Part shown: in pieces, positions 1 to 7,533 of the stretch
How the letters are laid out: every line of letters begins with the position of its first letter
Numbering within the stretch: position 1 is the first letter of the stretch
Assembly (NCBI GenBank): GCA_900766055.1
Contig: CAAFTZ010000063.1
Span: 1-14,508, forward strand
Origin: an uncultured Parasutterella sp.
Lineage (GTDB): Bacteria > Pseudomonadota > Gammaproteobacteria > Burkholderiales > Burkholderiaceae_F
Direction: 5' to 3'
DNA length: 14,508 nucleotides
Translations under genes and position numbers: made by a program
The notes under the pieces: model-generated
What the model was told of the DNA's origin: nothing
The model's database searches: none
The model's input: the letters and a program-made list of their open reading frames with translations, nothing else

Positions 1-42
1 CTGAGTAAATAAAAATGTGTGAATCTCACTGGATATGCCGAA

Positions 43-62
43 AGGCAGGAATTTACCTGCCT
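43..62. other. Small inverted repeat at the left edge
   Basis: A seven-base-pair inverted repeat (AGGCAGG / CCTGCCT) with a six-base AT loop lies beyond the metG terminator. Neither strand has a proper T-run after it; the minus strand has only TTTC. It may be a backup transcription-end hairpin for metG or belong to whatever lies left of the window. Bases 1-42 contain stops in all three forward frames within the first 12 bases and no recognisable gene end. Confidence 0.35.
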
Positions 63-81
63 ACTGACACGCAACTTACTT

Positions 82-117
82 AAAAAAAGAACCCTCGGCG
101 TTCAGACCGAGGGTTCT
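82..117 (-). terminator. Rho-independent terminator of metG
   Basis: A perfect 11-bp stem (88-98 with 107-117) closes an eight-base loop. On the minus strand it is followed directly by seven T residues (82-88 on the plus strand are A). It begins 14 bases after the metG stop, so it ends the metG transcript. Confidence 0.93.
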
Positions 118-131
118 CCTAAACAAGGGAA

Positions 132-2234
132 TTAGTGCAAACGCATACCCGGCTTAGCACCCGGGAACGGTTCAAGCAGATAAAGACCCGAAGGTGTGTC
201 TGCTCCGTCGGAGGCGGAAAGCAGCATGCCCTGAGAGAAGCTGCCCATCATCTTGCGCGGCTCCAGGTTAGCGACAACGACGGTGAGCTTGCCGATCAGA
301 TCTTCCGGTTTGTAGTAAGCGGCAATGCCGGAGAAGATGTTGCGCGGTTCTTTTTCACCGATATCGATCGTGAGCTGAAGAAGTTTGCGGCTTTTTTCAA
401 CTTTCTTGCAGTCAAGAATCTTGCCGATTCTGAGGTCGACCTTAGCGAAGTCGTCAAATGCAATGTTCGGAGCCAGAGGTTCGAAGACAAACGCTTCGGA
501 TTCGGCTTCTGTCTTCTTTTCTTCCTTGGCAGGCTCGGAAGCGGCCTTTGCTGCCTTGGAGCTCAGCTCGAAGAGCTGCTGAACCTGTTTTTCATCAACT
601 CGCTTCATTAGGTGTTTGAAGGGGTTGATGGGCTTGTCGGAGGACAAAGCGTTGTCAACGGAATTCCAGGTCAGCTCGCCGCAGTTGAGGAACGTTTCGA
701 CGTTTTCAGCGGTGCGGGGAAGAACCGGTTTCAGGAATAAGGTCAACAGACGGAAGGCTTCAAGCGTCACGGAGCAGACAGCGTGCAGTTCTGCTGCTCT
801 CTCCGGCTGCTTAGCCAATTCCCACGGCTGCTTCTGGTCGACGTATTCGTTGACTTTGTTAGCGAGCTCCATCACGGCGCGAAGGGCTTTACCGTATTCA
901 CGACCTTCGAAAGAGGCATTGATGTCAGGAGCGGCGGCTTTGATTTCGGAAATCAGGCTGCTTTCTGCAATGGCCGGATCCGAGACGCGGCCTTCGAAGC
1001 GCTTGACGAGGAATCCTGCGGAACGGCTGGCGATATTGACGTATTTGCCGACCAAGTCGGAGTTAGTGCGGGAAATAAAGTCGGCGGAACTGAAGTCTAC
1101 GTCTTCGACCTTGGAATTGAGCTTGTAGGCGAAGTAGTAGCGCAGCCACTCCGGATCCATGCCGAGTTCAAGATAAACCAGAGGATCAAGACCTGTGCCG
1201 CGGCTCTTGCTCATCTTCTGGCCGTCTACGGTAACGAAACCATGTGCCCAGACGTGATCCGGCACACGGAACGGTTTGCCGGAGAAGTGCAGCATGGCAG
1301 GCCAGAAAAGCGTATGGAAGTAAGCGATGTCCTTGCCGATGATGTGAATCTGTTCGGTTGTGGAGGTTTCCAGCAGAGCCTCGAAATTGATGCCCTTGGA
1401 TTCGCAGTAGGCCTTAAGGCTCGCGAGGTAACCGATCGGAGCGTCCAGCCAAACGTAGAAGAACTTGCCCGGCTCATCGGGGATTTCAATGCCGAAGTAA
1501 GGTGCGTCACGGGAGATATCCCAGTCACTCAGATCTCCGTCTTTGCCCAGCCATTCAGCTGTTTTGGCGACAATCTGGGACTGCAGACGCGGCGTGCCGT
1601 CAGGAGCGGTACCGCGCGTCCATTCGCGCAGGAACTCTACGCAGTTGGGATCGGACAGTTTGAAGAAAAAGTGTTTAGACTTGCGCAGCTCAAGCTTACT
1701 GCCGGAGAGGGCTGAGTAAGGATTGATCAGGTCGGTCGGGCGATAGACGGAAGCGCAGACTTCGCAGGAATCACCGTACTGGTCAGGTGCGCCGCACTTG
1801 GGACAGGTGCCTTTAATGAAGCGGTCGGCAAGGAACATCTGACGAACCGGATCGTAATACTGTTCAATTTCCTTGGAGTAAATCAGACCGGCTTTCTTCA
1901 GGCGTTTGTAGATGTCCTGGGCCAGTTCTGTGTTTTCTTTGCTGTCCGTAGAATGCCAGTGGTCGAAACGGATAAAGAAACCGTTGAGATACTTGGCGCG
2001 GCCCGCTGAGATTTCGGCGACATATTCCTGAGGCGTGACCCCTTTTTTCTGAGCCGAGATCATGATCGGAGCACCGTGGGCGTCGTCGGCGCCGACAAAG
2101 TGGACGGTTGATCCGCACATCCGCTGATGACGGACCCAAATGTCGGCCTGGATATATTCCATGATGTGTCCGAAATGGAAGTTTCCATTGGCGTACGGCA
2201 GTGCCGTCGTCAAGAAGATGGTGCGATTAGTCAT
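132..2234 (-). CDS. metG: Methionyl-tRNA synthetase (MetRS) with C-terminal tRNA-binding domain
   Basis: Charges tRNA-Met with methionine in the cytoplasm (class I aminoacyl-tRNA synthetase). The 700-residue product shows the HIGH signature as HFGH at residues 20-23, the KMSKS loop at 340-344, and a zinc knuckle with Cys144, Cys147, Cys157 and Cys160. After the anticodon-binding helical domain comes a low-complexity Ala/Lys/Glu linker (about 565-590), then an OB-fold tRNA-binding domain of the EMAPII/Trbp111 type (about 597-700), which makes the enzyme a dimer in homologues. Length and order match the long bacterial MetG form as in E. coli. The ATG at 2232-2234 starts just before the first beta strand of the nucleotide fold; its ribosome site is weak (GAAAAAG). 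It is divergent from mrp, a neighbour pair I recall from betaproteobacteria. Confidence 0.98.
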   Translation of the reverse strand: MTNRTIFLTTALPYANGNFHFGHIMEYIQADIWVRHQRMCGSTVHFVGADDAHGAPIMISAQKKGVTPQEYVAEISAGRAKYLNGFFIRFDHWHSTDSKENTELAQDIYKRLKKAGLIYSKEIEQYYDPVRQMFLADRFIKGTCPKCGAPDQYGDSCEVCASVYRPTDLINPYSALSGSKLELRKSKHFFFKLSDPNCVEFLREWTRGTAPDGTPRLQSQIVAKTAEWLGKDGDLSDWDISRDAPYFGIEIPDEPGKFFYVWLDAPIGYLASLKAYCESKGINFEALLETSTTEQIHIIGKDIAYFHTLFWPAMLHFSGKPFRVPDHVWAHGFVTVDGQKMSKSRGTGLDPLVYLELGMDPEWLRYYFAYKLNSKVEDVDFSSADFISRTNSDLVGKYVNIASRSAGFLVKRFEGRVSDPAIAESSLISEIKAAAPDINASFEGREYGKALRAVMELANKVNEYVDQKQPWELAKQPERAAELHAVCSVTLEAFRLLTLFLKPVLPRTAENVETFLNCGELTWNSVDNALSSDKPINPFKHLMKRVDEKQVQQLFELSSKAAKAASEPAKEEKKTEAESEAFVFEPLAPNIAFDDFAKVDLRIGKILDCKKVEKSRKLLQLTIDIGEKEPRNIFSGIAAYYKPEDLIGKLTVVVANLEPRKMMGSFSQGMLLSASDGADTPSGLYLLEPFPGAKPGMRLH

Positions 2235-2377
2235 GACTTTTTCTAGAATGTTTTTGAAAAGAAATAATTTTAGCGGATCAGGAACTCGTAAGCAGGAGTT
2301 ACGGAGTATCTGATATCCTAGGACAAACTTGGAAAGGGGCTTCTACGCCTGCCGAGTCCAACAGTAAGGAGAACACA
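2235..2377. promoter_or_regulatory. Divergent intergenic region metG / mrp with dyads
   Basis: This 143-base spacer must hold the promoters of both metG and mrp. A dyad at 2284-2307 pairs ACTCGTAA with TTACGGAGT (one bulged G, seven-base loop), and an 8-base palindrome TCCTAGGA lies at 2316-2323. On the minus strand TAAAAT (2267-2272) is a possible metG -10 box, but no convincing -35 box stands at the right distance. No sigma-70 pair can be assigned firmly for either gene. The mrp ribosome site AAGGAG is at 2366-2371, six bases before its ATG. Confidence 0.45.
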
Positions 2378-3451
2378 ATGCAGGAAAAAATCAGAGAGGT
2401 TCTCTCTGGCGTCATTGACCCTAACACGGGCAAAGATTTGGTTTCTTCTAAGGCTCTGAAGAAAGTTACTACAGAAGACGGAAAAACAACCGTCCAGATC
2501 GAATTAGATTATCCGGCCAAAACTCAAGGCCCCGTCATTGAAGAGATGGTCCGTGCCAAACTGGTCGAAGCCGGCATCCCGGCCGATGTCAAAATCAGCC
2601 AAAACATCATCGCCCACGAAGTTCAGAGAGGCATTAAGGTTTTTGATTCCGTCCGCAACATCATTGCCGTTTCCAGCGGCAAAGGCGGTGTAGGCAAAAG
2701 CACGGTATCCGCTAACCTGGCGCTCGCGCTTCAGCAGGAAGGCGCCAAAGTCGGTCTGCTGGATGCCGACGTTTACGGCCCGAGCCAGCCGACTATGCTC
2801 GGCATTACCGATAAACCTTATTCCGTTGACGGCAAGACCCTGGAGCCGATGATTGCTCACGGTCTGCAGGTTGCCTCCGTCGGCGTGCTTATCGATCCTG
2901 ATCAGCCGATGATTTGGAGAGGTCCGCTGGCAGTTTCTGCGCTTCAGCAGCTTTTAAAGCAGACGAACTGGAAAGATCTGGATTACCTCATCGTTGATAT
3001 GCCCCCGGGAACGGGCGACATTCAGCTGTCTCTTTCCCAAGAAGTGCCTTTGACCGGAGCTGTGGTCGTGACCACTCCGCAGGATATCGCTTTGATGGAC
3101 GCCCGTAAGGGTCTCGTGATGTTCGAAAAAGTGAACGTTCCGATTCTCGGCATCATCGAAAACATGGCAACGCACATTTGCTCGAAGTGCGGTCATGAAG
3201 AACATATCTTCGGCGAGGGCGGGGCAGCCAAGATGGCTGAGCAGTACGGCGTCGATCTATTAGGCGAACTCCCGCTTGACATCAATATTCGTCTGAGTAT
3301 GGACAAGGGCGAACCGATCGTGATTTCGGACCCTGACAGCAAGGTCGCACAGGCCTACAGAGACATCGCTCGCAAATTAGCGATTGCCGTTTCTAAGAAG
3401 AACAAGGATTACAGCGCGAAGATGCCGTCCATTAAGGTATCCGATACCTAA
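2378..3451 (+). CDS. apbC: Mrp/ApbC-type Fe-S cluster carrier P-loop ATPase
   Basis: A cytoplasmic Mrp/NBP35-family ATPase that binds a [4Fe-4S] cluster and passes it to apoproteins. The 357-residue protein has an N-terminal MIP18/DUF59-type domain (about 1-75). The SIMIBI-class ATPase domain follows, with a deviant Walker A motif GKGGVGKS at 101-108, a Walker B-like segment ending in PPGTGD at 209-214, and the cluster-ligand pair Cys268-x2-Cys271. These are the defining residues of ApbC/Mrp. The ATG at 2378 follows a strong AAGGAG with six-base spacing. It is transcribed alone and ends at a bidirectional terminator. Which proteins it matures cannot be read from the sequence. Confidence 0.96.
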   Translation: MQEKIREVLSGVIDPNTGKDLVSSKALKKVTTEDGKTTVQIELDYPAKTQGPVIEEMVRAKLVEAGIPADVKISQNIIAHEVQRGIKVFDSVRNIIAVSSGKGGVGKSTVSANLALALQQEGAKVGLLDADVYGPSQPTMLGITDKPYSVDGKTLEPMIAHGLQVASVGVLIDPDQPMIWRGPLAVSALQQLLKQTNWKDLDYLIVDMPPGTGDIQLSLSQEVPLTGAVVVTTPQDIALMDARKGLVMFEKVNVPILGIIENMATHICSKCGHEEHIFGEGGAAKMAEQYGVDLLGELPLDINIRLSMDKGEPIVISDPDSKVAQAYRDIARKLAIAVSKKNKDYSAKMPSIKVSDT

Positions 3452-3469
3452 CCTAAAATTAGCGAATGA

Positions 3470-3506
3470 AAAATCCGCCGTCAGCACAGAGCTTTCGGCG
3501 GATTTT
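3470..3506. terminator. Bidirectional terminator between mrp and the NADP reductase gene
   Basis: An 11-bp perfect stem (3470-3480 with 3496-3506: AAAATCCGCCG / CGGCGGATTTT) encloses a 15-base loop. The outer A/T pairs give a T-run in both directions (TTTTC on plus, TTTTTC on minus). It sits between the convergent stops at 3451 and 3537 and can serve both genes. Confidence 0.88.
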
Positions 3507-3536
3507 CGTATCTACGGAATCCGGTAATCCGAGAAA

Positions 3537-4580
3537 TTAATCAAAGTGCGGTGTTTCGACACCGAGTACTTTGTGCAGTTTCGGGCTGGTGGTCGTGTAC
3601 TGCAGGAGAACGCGTTTTTCCGGATACACGTATTCGGAGGCAGCAAAAGCAGCCAGAGCGCATTCATGGAAACCGGACAGAATCAGTTTCTTTTTACCCG
3701 GATAAATGTTGATATCGCCGACAGCGAAAACGCCCGGGATATTGGTTTCGAAACGGGCAGTGTCCACAACGATCTGTTTTCTTTCGAGCGTCAGGCCCCA
3801 ATCAGCAATCGGTCCGAGTTTGGGCTGAAGACCGAAGAAAACTAGCAGATGCTCAGCCGGAATACGGCGAGTGACGCCGTCGGCGCCGGTGACCTTAACT
3901 TCGGTCATTTGACCGTTTTCTTCCGTGAAGCCGGTGACTTGGCCGACTTCAAACTGCATTTCCCAATTGTCGCAAAGCTCTTTCATCTTGCTGACAGAGG
4001 CAGGAGCAGCTCTGAAGCCTTCCCTGCGGTGAACCAATACGACGCTTTCGGCTTTGCTGACGAGGTTAAGACACCAGTCAAGGGCAGAGTCTCCGCCGCC
4101 GCAAATGACGATATTTTTGCCTTCAAAAATTTCAGGATTCTTGACGCGGTAGTGAAGCTGCTTGCCTTCGAACTGCTCAATGTGCGGAACTTTGAGGGTA
4201 CGAGATTGGAAGCTGCCGACACCGGCTGCAATGAAGACAGCTTTGGCTAAGAATTCGGTGCCTTTGGAGGTTTTAACGTAGAGACGTCCGTCATCGAGCT
4301 TCTTAAGGACCTGGGCCTCTTCCCCGTAGTGGAAGGTCGGCTTGAACGGTTCAATTTGCTTGAGCAGGTTTTCCGTCAGTTCTTTGGCAGTGCAGACAGG
4401 AACGGCCGGAATGTCATAGATCGGTTTGTCGGGGTAGAGCTCAACGCACTGACCGCCCGGATGGTTTAAAGAATCCAAAACATGGGCTTTCATTTCTAGA
4501 AGGCCCAATTCAAAAACTTGGAAAAGTCCGACAGGACCGGCACCGATAATGACGGCATCGGTTTCAACCGGATTGTTCAT
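3537..4580 (-). CDS. Ferredoxin/flavodoxin-NADP+ reductase, thioredoxin-reductase-like (FNR type 2)
   Basis: A flavoprotein that moves electrons between NADPH and ferredoxin or flavodoxin. The 347-residue product has the FAD dinucleotide motif GAGPVG at about 13-18, the NADPH-site motif GGGDSA at about 161-166, and the C-terminal FAD motif GVFAVGD at about 283-289. The Cys-x2-Cys redox pair of true thioredoxin reductase is absent, so this is the FNR2 (Bacillus YumC-like) branch. I place the start at ATG 4578-4580. A TTG at 4596-4598 would add six residues and has AAGG seven bases upstream, so it stays possible, but homologues usually begin right before the FAD motif. It follows the BepA-like gene at a distance of about 158 bases without an obvious terminator between, so cotranscription is possible. 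Confidence 0.92.
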   Translation of the reverse strand: MNNPVETDAVIIGAGPVGLFQVFELGLLEMKAHVLDSLNHPGGQCVELYPDKPIYDIPAVPVCTAKELTENLLKQIEPFKPTFHYGEEAQVLKKLDDGRLYVKTSKGTEFLAKAVFIAAGVGSFQSRTLKVPHIEQFEGKQLHYRVKNPEIFEGKNIVICGGGDSALDWCLNLVSKAESVVLVHRREGFRAAPASVSKMKELCDNWEMQFEVGQVTGFTEENGQMTEVKVTGADGVTRRIPAEHLLVFFGLQPKLGPIADWGLTLERKQIVVDTARFETNIPGVFAVGDINIYPGKKKLILSGFHECALAAFAASEYVYPEKRVLLQYTTTSPKLHKVLGVETPHFD

Positions 4581-4738
4581 CTTTATTTCTTCAGTCAATT
4601 TATAACCTTAGATCTTAAAAAGTTAATTCTGGTAATTTTCTCACTAAATGAGCGCGCGTTAAGCCCGAAAAAAGTAACTTTTGACAACGATAGTTCCGGC
4701 GAACGACCGTCAGTGCCCGATGTCGGCTGTCAAAATGG
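4581..4738. other. Spacer between the BepA-like gene and the NADP reductase gene
   Basis: No gene is supported here. The minus strand contains TTGTCA (plus 4682-4687) and TTGACA (plus 4731-4736), both resembling -35 boxes, but neither has a good -10 box at 16-18 bases. A TATAAA overlaps the alternative TTG start of the reductase gene, with TTAACT 16 bases before it; that would leave a very short leader. Short GC dyads occur after the protease stop, but none has a T-run, so no intrinsic terminator is visible. Confidence 0.35.
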
Positions 4739-6223
4739 CTAATTGGAATGCTTTCGGTCAAAGTCTTCATCTCGACGAAGTTCTCTGAGTCGAGCATCAA
4801 TTTCGCTCATGGTGTAGAAGTCTCCGTCGTTGGCTTTTTGAGCAAGCGAAAGCTGCTGGATCGCAGCAACTCGCTGACCTTGCAGTGCGTACATCTCGCC
4901 GATCGCCTGATGGCTCTGGCTGACTTTGCCCAGTGCTTCGTAGGCTTGTCCGAGGAAAGACTGGTACTCAACTGTCGACTTGGATAACGCGTGTTGTCGG
5001 CGCAGGAAGGTCAGAAGATCGTTGTATTTCTTATCCTTGAGCAGCAGGTCGCCGTAATTAAGGACGAGCATCGTGGATAAGGGCGCTTTTTGCTGAGCGT
5101 TTTTGGCAAGCTGCAGGCCTCGAGCGCGGTTGGCCGGAGAAGATTCAAACACGAGATTTGAGTGAAGTTTGTTGATGATGGCCGAGTTTCCTCCAGCCAT
5201 CTTCTGGGTAATTTCAATCTGCTTAAGCGCCTCGGCCTTGTTTTTCATTCTTTGTGCAGCAACAGCCAAACCGTAGTGGGCTCCGATTGCCTGATAACCG
5301 GTGGCGGTTTTCAGCTCGTTTTTGAAGTAGTCTGCGGCATCCGACCATCCCTGGTAACGGTTGGACTGAAGAACGCGAAGACGTGCGCGGATCAGGAAGA
5401 AATCTAAAGAATCCTTGTAGTTTCTTTTGCCGGCCATGCGAGAGCGGTTCTGAGCCTCGCTCATACGATCAATGGTCAGCGGGTGTGTACGCAGGTAGGC
5501 CGGCGCTGCACGAGAGCCTTCATAGGCGCGGTTATTAAAGTCCAAGCGTTCGAAGAAGTTTTCCATGCCTTTCGGATCGAAACCGGCACGGACTAAAGAA
5601 TTAAAGCCCACACGGTCCGCTTCGCGTTCGGCGTCACGGGAAAACGATAAATAATTTTGAGCCAGAGCAGCTTGTGTGCCGATGACCGAAGCTGCCGCAC
5701 CGTCGGCAGAACCTGCTCGCGCAGCCAAAATGGCAACGAGCAGAGAGCCTAAGGTTGCTGCCCAATTACCTTTTTGATTTTCAATCATTCGAGCGATGTG
5801 ACGCTGTGTGACGTGTCCGATTTCGTGAGAAAGAACGGAAGCGAGCTCGCTTTCGTTTGACGCTGCCGTTACAAGACCGGTATGTACGGCAATAAAACCG
5901 CCGGGAAGCGCAAAAGCGTTGATAGAAGGATCGCGGATCGGGAAAAAGAAGAAGGAATAGCTTGATCCCGGACCGGCAGATACCAGTTTGTAGCCGAGAC
6001 GCATCAAGTAATCGATAGTCTCAGGGTCATTCAGATAGGTAGGATCGGAACGAACTTCGACCATAATTTCTTCGCCAAGCTGACGTTCCTGCATCGGAGA
6101 CAAGGCCGATCCACCTGCCGCACCGAGGTTCGGCAGGTTGTAATTCTGTGCATAGGTACCTGCGGCCGGAGTTGCGGCCAAAAGGCAGGAGAGGCACAGA
6201 GAGAGCAGCGGTTTCAAAGTCAT
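4739..6223 (-). CDS. bepA: Periplasmic M48-family metalloprotease with TPR domain (BepA/YfgC-like)
   Basis: A secreted zinc protease that in E. coli assists or degrades outer-membrane proteins such as LptD at the BAM complex. Read from ATG 6221-6223 (494 residues) it has a signal peptide of about 25 residues with likely cleavage after Thr-Tyr-Ala. The zinc motif HEIGH is at 133-137, and the third ligand Glu199 lies in an ExxxD motif (Glu199, Asp203). The C-terminal half (about 290-490) is helical and rich in TPR-like Ala/Leu/Gln segments. Length and order fit BepA. A TTG at 6236-6238 would add five residues but has no ribosome site; the ATG also has only a weak one. Neither Cys near the signal peptide fits a normal lipobox, so it is probably soluble. 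The exact substrate set is inferred from the family. Confidence 0.92.
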   Translation of the reverse strand: MTLKPLLSLCLSCLLAATPAAGTYAQNYNLPNLGAAGGSALSPMQERQLGEEIMVEVRSDPTYLNDPETIDYLMRLGYKLVSAGPGSSYSFFFFPIRDPSINAFALPGGFIAVHTGLVTAASNESELASVLSHEIGHVTQRHIARMIENQKGNWAATLGSLLVAILAARAGSADGAAASVIGTQAALAQNYLSFSRDAEREADRVGFNSLVRAGFDPKGMENFFERLDFNNRAYEGSRAAPAYLRTHPLTIDRMSEAQNRSRMAGKRNYKDSLDFFLIRARLRVLQSNRYQGWSDAADYFKNELKTATGYQAIGAHYGLAVAAQRMKNKAEALKQIEITQKMAGGNSAIINKLHSNLVFESSPANRARGLQLAKNAQQKAPLSTMLVLNYGDLLLKDKKYNDLLTFLRRQHALSKSTVEYQSFLGQAYEALGKVSQSHQAIGEMYALQGQRVAAIQQLSLAQKANDGDFYTMSEIDARLRELRRDEDFDRKHSN

Positions 6224-6272
6224 TCCGTTTTTACCCAATAATATTTATCATTCAAGCAGTAAGGAAAAATAT

Positions 6273-6287
6273 AACAGTAATACTGTT
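6273..6287. promoter_or_regulatory. 15-base palindrome in the bepA / moaC divergent spacer
   Basis: AACAGTA-A-TACTGTT is a perfect dyad in the 97-base spacer between two divergent genes, a typical place for a repressor or activator half-site pair. A hairpin is unlikely to be its role because the arms meet at one central base. No known consensus is matched: it is not a ModE or LexA box. Clear promoter hexamers for either gene are not visible. Confidence 0.45.
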
Positions 6288-6320
6288 TTTTGCTGTAACT
6301 AATTCTAAAAAGGTATTTGT

Positions 6321-6800
6321 ATGTCCGAGTTGACTCATTTCAACCAGGCGGGCGAAGCCCATATGGTGGATATTGCCGGTAAAGATCAGACGCATCGTAT
6401 CGGTATTGCCGAGGGCTGGATCAGCATGCATCCGGAAACCTTCGCTTTGGTCGAAAAGGGAAATGCCAAGAAGGGAGATGTTCTGGCGGTGGCCCGCATC
6501 GCAGCCATCATGGGGTCGAAGAAGACACCGGATTTGATTCCTCTTTGCCATCCGATTGCATTAACGCATGTGAATGTTGACTTCGAACTCTATCCGGAAG
6601 AGAGCAAAGTGCGCTGCGTGGCGACCTGTGAAACCAAGGGCAGAACCGGCGTTGAAATGGAAGCTTTAACTGCTGTTCAGGTCGGTCTTCTAACGGTCTA
6701 CGACATGCTTAAGGCGGTGGACCGCGGAATGTGCATGACCGATATTCGCTTGTTGGAAAAACACGGCGGGAAGAGCGGCGACTGGGTTTTGAAAAAATAA
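6321..6800 (+). CDS. moaC: Cyclic pyranopterin monophosphate synthase MoaC
   Basis: Performs the second half of the first step of molybdenum cofactor synthesis, turning the MoaA product (3',8-cyclo-dihydro-GTP) into cyclic pyranopterin monophosphate in the cytoplasm. The 159-residue length is usual. Residues known to matter in E. coli MoaC occur at the same numbers: Lys51, His77 in LCHP, Glu112, Glu114, Asp128 and Lys131. The ATG at 6321 follows AAAAAGG with about seven bases of spacing. No other moa or moe gene lies in the window, so the rest of the pathway is encoded elsewhere. Its presence implies the organism makes molybdoenzymes, for example reductases used in anaerobic respiration (inference). 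Confidence 0.98.
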   Translation: MSELTHFNQAGEAHMVDIAGKDQTHRIGIAEGWISMHPETFALVEKGNAKKGDVLAVARIAAIMGSKKTPDLIPLCHPIALTHVNVDFELYPEESKVRCVATCETKGRTGVEMEALTAVQVGLLTVYDMLKAVDRGMCMTDIRLLEKHGGKSGDWVLKK

Positions 6801-6812
6801 TAAAGCCGAAAG

Positions 6813-6843
6813 AAAAAGCCGAAGGTGCGAGCCTTCGGCTTTT
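6813..6843. terminator. Bidirectional terminator between moaC and the LuxR-type regulator
   Basis: A perfect 12-bp stem (6814-6825 with 6832-6843: AAAAGCCGAAGG / CCTTCGGCTTTT) closes a six-base loop. A and T runs at its base act as the U-tract in both directions. It lies 13 bases after the moaC stop and just after the convergent regulator gene. Confidence 0.92.
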
Positions 6844-6846
6844 ACC

Positions 6847-7533
6847 TTACATAGAAGGAAGAATTCCAAGTTGGGCGGCTTCGTATACCGCTTCACCGCG
6901 GGAATGCACCTGAAGCTTGCGGTAAATCTTCTTGATGTGCGCAGTGACCGTGTGGCAAGAGATGTTCAGGACGGAGCTGATCTCAGCGAAGCTCATGCCT
7001 CGGGCAAGAAGATTAAGCACTTCGGTTTCTCTCGGTGATAAGGGATTGGCAACGGCAGGTCGGCTCGCGGTCACGGAAACGACTGGTTTGACAGCCGGCT
7101 TCCGACGCACGGCATCGACCAGAACTCTCGCTGCAGTCGGGCTGATCGGGCTTCCGTGAGCACGCAGAATGCGAATGTAATTTCCCACATCATGCAGATC
7201 GGAATCCTGCTTTGTGATATAGCCGATCGCACCGTTTTCGACGGCAGTGGCGATATCAGCCGCCGAGTTCTTGGAAGTGACGGCGACGATATTTTGAACT
7301 GCGAGATCTTCAGAGGTACGACGGATAAAATCCAAGCCGTCCCCGTCCGGAAGGTTAAGTTCCGTGAACAGGATGTCGCAGTTTGTTTGAGCAAGCAATG
7401 CTGTCGCAGAGGCAATGCTTGAACAAATGCCAATCAGTTTAATGTCAGGATCGTGAATAAGACGCTGACGATAAACTCGCTGTGTGTCAAGATCCGGCTC
7501 CACAACGAGAACAGTTGTCTCCCCAGTATTCAA
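6847..7533 (-). CDS. LuxR/NarL-type response regulator with a degenerate receiver domain
   Basis: A DNA-binding regulator of 228 residues. Residues 1-125 form a CheY-like receiver, about 135-160 a Pro/Val/Ala linker, and about 163-225 a LuxR-type helix-turn-helix (LSPRETEVL start, then the TVTAHIKKIYRKL recognition region). Aligned by eye to NarL without gaps at the N terminus, the acidic pair Asp-Asp is Glu12-Pro13. The phosphorylated Asp is Glu58, in the string FTELNLP where NarL has LDLNMP. The beta-4 Thr and beta-5 Lys (in YITKQ) are kept. It may therefore be active without phosphorylation (inference). The start is TTG at 7531-7533, supported by GGGAGGG at 7539-7545 with GGAGG six bases away; no ATG fits before beta strand 1. 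No histidine kinase gene is nearby, so it is an orphan and its target genes are unknown. Confidence 0.9.
   Translation of the reverse strand: MNTGETTVLVVEPDLDTQRVYRQRLIHDPDIKLIGICSSIASATALLAQTNCDILFTELNLPDGDGLDFIRRTSEDLAVQNIVAVTSKNSAADIATAVENGAIGYITKQDSDLHDVGNYIRILRAHGSPISPTAARVLVDAVRRKPAVKPVVSVTASRPAVANPLSPRETEVLNLLARGMSFAEISSVLNISCHTVTAHIKKIYRKLQVHSRGEAVYEAAQLGILPSM

Noticed and set aside
1..131. End of a plus-strand gene or a tRNA at the left edge
   Set aside because: All forward frames stop within 12 bases and no cloverleaf or CCA end can be drawn; only hairpins are seen.
783..1715. A long plus-strand open frame (310 codons) inside metG
   Set aside because: It is antisense to the MetRS catalytic core, has no ribosome site or family signature, and its composition is the mirror of a well-conserved gene.
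3849..4250. Plus-strand open frame opposite the NADP reductase gene
   Set aside because: It is antisense to clear FAD/NADPH-binding sequence and shows no start signal or recognisable domain.
6275..6290. The bepA/moaC palindrome with its following T-run read as a terminator
   Set aside because: The dyad has only one central base, so any hairpin would shrink to about five AT-rich pairs, and no gene ends on that side.
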